Source of the DNA: Actinomycetales bacterium
Lineage (GTDB): Bacteria > Actinomycetota > Actinomycetes > Mycobacteriales > Mycobacteriaceae
NCBI GenBank assembly: GCA_012838715.1
Contig: DUOR01000275.1
Location: 1-6,258, forward strand
Reading direction: 5' to 3'
Length of the DNA: 6,258 nt
Below are positions 4,572 through 6,258 of the stretch, in pieces. Made by a program: the position numbers and the translations under genes. Positions within the stretch are counted from its first letter, which is position 1. Each line of letters opens with the position of its first letter. Under the pieces are notes generated by a model, which was not told the DNA's origin, did not search any database, and saw only the letters and a program-made list of their open reading frames with translations.

Positions 4572-6251
4572 TCAGGCGCTCTTTCGTGCCTCGATGACGC
4601 GCATGACACGGGCGGCGTCGTCGGGTGCGAGGTCCGCCGCGATGACGGAGACCGGGCCGGAAACGAGGTCGATGCGCACGCTGGCCAAGCCCAGCGCCCT
4701 CGACACCGGCCCCTGCTTCAAGGTGTAGCCCTGGATGCGCGGCCAGGGCACGACGGCGCGGCGACGGCGGAAACGACCGGCGGTAACGACCAATGCGCGC
4801 GGCGTGATGCGCACCGTCTGCCGCCGCCAGTCAACGGGCGAAACCCACACGGCGCGGGCCGGCGAGGCCCATTTCGCCTCGGACGGCGAGCGGTCCATGT
4901 CCGTGATGCGGCCGACGATGCCGTCGAGCACCGTGTCCGCTTCCTCCACTGGCGCGACCGGCAGCAGCACCGTCGACGTTTCCTGGCCCTCACCGGCGTA
5001 TCCCGCGACGTTGGTGCGCAACTGCGCCCAATGGAGGGGCCGCCACCAGGCGGGTTCCGCGATCTCGAGGGCGTGGATGCGGCGGACCGGAATGGTCTGG
5101 CGGCGCGTCGACGTCAGCCCGGCCTTGAGGGAGAGCCGCCCGGCGGAGTCGTCGGCATGCAGGGTGAACCCGTGGAACGTGTTCCACTTCGTCCAGATCG
5201 CGCCGATGAGGCCCGCGAAGAACACGACGGCGCCGATTGCCGTCGAACCGATGACCGATCCCGCCGTGGCCAGCAGAATCTCCCACGGATCATCGAGGCC
5301 GGGGACGCCCAGCGCCGCGGCCACGACGAAGCTGATGAGGAACACCGCGGGCACGCCGACGATGACCAGCAGGCCGGGGCCGAGCGCCGCCGAACCGAAC
5401 AGGCGCAACGGCGGAACGGGGCCGTGCAGCAACGTCGCATCGGCCGACAGGGGCGCGACTGGTTGCCTCGGCTGCATTGCCTCCGGGTCTCCGGTCCGGT
5501 GCGGGGCGGGATGGCTCGCCGGGGCAGCTCCGGGATGCCCGGGCGGCGGCACCGCCCAGGACTCCTGCGCGGGTCCACCGGGATGACCCGGTGCGGGTTC
5601 CCCGGCGGGCCCGGGTGCCGCGCCCGTGACTCCGGGCGCCGCGGATCGGTCCGTCGGAAAGCTCGCTCCCGTGCCCTGCTTCCTGCGGGTGGCCTCGAGG
5701 ATGTCGGCGCGCAGGCGGCGGCAATCGTCCATGGTGAGGAACTTGATGGTGAGGTCCGAGTCCGAGCCGCCGGCGGTTTCCACCTTCAGCTCGCCGAGCC
5801 CGACCAGCCGGGCGAGCAGCGGCTGATTGATGTCCACCGCCTGTACCCGGTCAAGGCGCGCGGTACGGCGCGACCGCGCAATCCACCCCGACCCGATGCG
5901 CACCTCGTCGGCGGTGATTTCGTAGAAGCGGTACCGCCACGACACCCAGTTGCCGAGCGCGATGAGCCCCAACAGAACCAGCAGCCCGACCACCGCCACC
6001 ACCAGCGGCCACACCCCGAGCTCGGCGACGACATCGCCGAGATTGGCGTCCCCGGGCCGGAACTGGACGGCATTCACCGCCAGCACCGCGAGGAACGCGA
6101 CCAGGAACCGCGCCGACGTCAGCAGCGGCGTCAGCGGATGTACCCGCCGGCGGCCCGTGGTCACCTCACCCGGATTACGGGCGTCGGGCGCGGCGGGGCC
6201 GGGCGCATCCGACCCGGGGCGCCACCCGTCGTTCGGCCGCGGCCCCGTCAC
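4572..6251 (-). CDS. YdbT-like membrane protein with bacterial PH-like (DUF304) domains
   Basis: Integral membrane protein of unknown biochemical role; relatives in Bacillus (YdbS/YdbT) are linked to resistance to antimicrobial peptides. Predicted membrane segments are at about 44-64, 80-101, 288-315 and 332-354, in two pairs. Three PH-like segments follow the family pattern: about 105-188 (YRFYEIT through the RLDRVQAVDINQPLLARLVGLGELKVETAGG signature region), 356-450 (second copy with TIPVRRIHALEIAEPAWWRPL) and 470-555 (third copy with VPWPRIQGYTLKQGPVSRALGLASVRI). A Pro/Gly/Ala/His-rich linker (about 192-265, with PGHPGG-like units) joins the halves. The GTG at 6251 is the available start; only seven bases of upstream sequence are visible, so a longer protein cannot be excluded. 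GTG overlaps a TGA (6250-6248), consistent with coupling to an upstream gene, which in this family is often a short YdbS-like PH protein. Fold assignment is firm, function uncertain. Confidence 0.85.
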   Translation of the reverse strand: MTGPRPNDGWRPGSDAPGPAAPDARNPGEVTTGRRRVHPLTPLLTSARFLVAFLAVLAVNAVQFRPGDANLGDVVAELGVWPLVVAVVGLLVLLGLIALGNWVSWRYRFYEITADEVRIGSGWIARSRRTARLDRVQAVDINQPLLARLVGLGELKVETAGGSDSDLTIKFLTMDDCRRLRADILEATRRKQGTGASFPTDRSAAPGVTGAAPGPAGEPAPGHPGGPAQESWAVPPPGHPGAAPASHPAPHRTGDPEAMQPRQPVAPLSADATLLHGPVPPLRLFGSAALGPGLLVIVGVPAVFLISFVVAAALGVPGLDDPWEILLATAGSVIGSTAIGAVVFFAGLIGAIWTKWNTFHGFTLHADDSAGRLSLKAGLTSTRRQTIPVRRIHALEIAEPAWWRPLHWAQLRTNVAGYAGEGQETSTVLLPVAPVEEADTVLDGIVGRITDMDRSPSEAKWASPARAVWVSPVDWRRQTVRITPRALVVTAGRFRRRRAVVPWPRIQGYTLKQGPVSRALGLASVRIDLVSGPVSVIAADLAPDDAARVMRVIEARKSA

Positions 6252-6258
6252 AGCCCGG

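Overview
The window looks like a piece of a high-GC actinobacterial chromosome, most likely Corynebacterium or a close relative. Evidence is the strongly GC-biased third codon positions, a CmtR/CtpG-type metal resistance pair, an actinobacterial maltokinase, and a palindrome matching the operator of McbR, the corynebacterial methionine/cysteine repressor. All five genes supported here lie on the minus strand, so transcription runs from high to low coordinates. Large open frames on the plus strand are shadows of these genes.

In transcription order: (1) a 559-residue membrane protein with bacterial PH-like domains, of YdbT type (6251-4572), whose GTG start overlaps what may be the stop of an upstream gene outside the window. 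(2) A maltokinase of the trehalose/GlgE alpha-glucan route (4530-2821), enlarged by a seven-unit pentapeptide repeat at the N-terminus and a Gly/Asp-rich insertion near the C-terminal part. (3) A 252-bp gene-free stretch (2569-2820) with a possible terminator, a strong promoter overlapped by an McbR-type operator, and a long structured 5' leader that resembles the SAM-I/SAM-IV riboswitch superfamily. (4) A 175-residue protein of unknown function (2568-2041) with no internal methionine and one cysteine. (5) A CmtR-like ArsR-family Cd/Pb sensor (1989-1624), probably read from a leaderless promoter with an operator-like palindrome. (6) A CtpG-like P1B-type metal efflux ATPase (1627 to the window edge), overlapping cmtR by ATGA and cut off before its C-terminus.

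The metal pair forms a self-contained autoregulated efflux operon: the sensor represses both genes until Cd or Pb binds. The most striking part is the control region of the unknown gene. Two independent signals there point to methionine/S-adenosylmethionine status: a TetR-type McbR operator on the DNA and a SAM-clan-like aptamer on the RNA, followed by a segment perfectly complementary to the Shine-Dalgarno sequence. This suggests an undescribed member of the sulfur amino acid regulon with double control. The calls come from reading the sequence only; no searches or folding programs were run.
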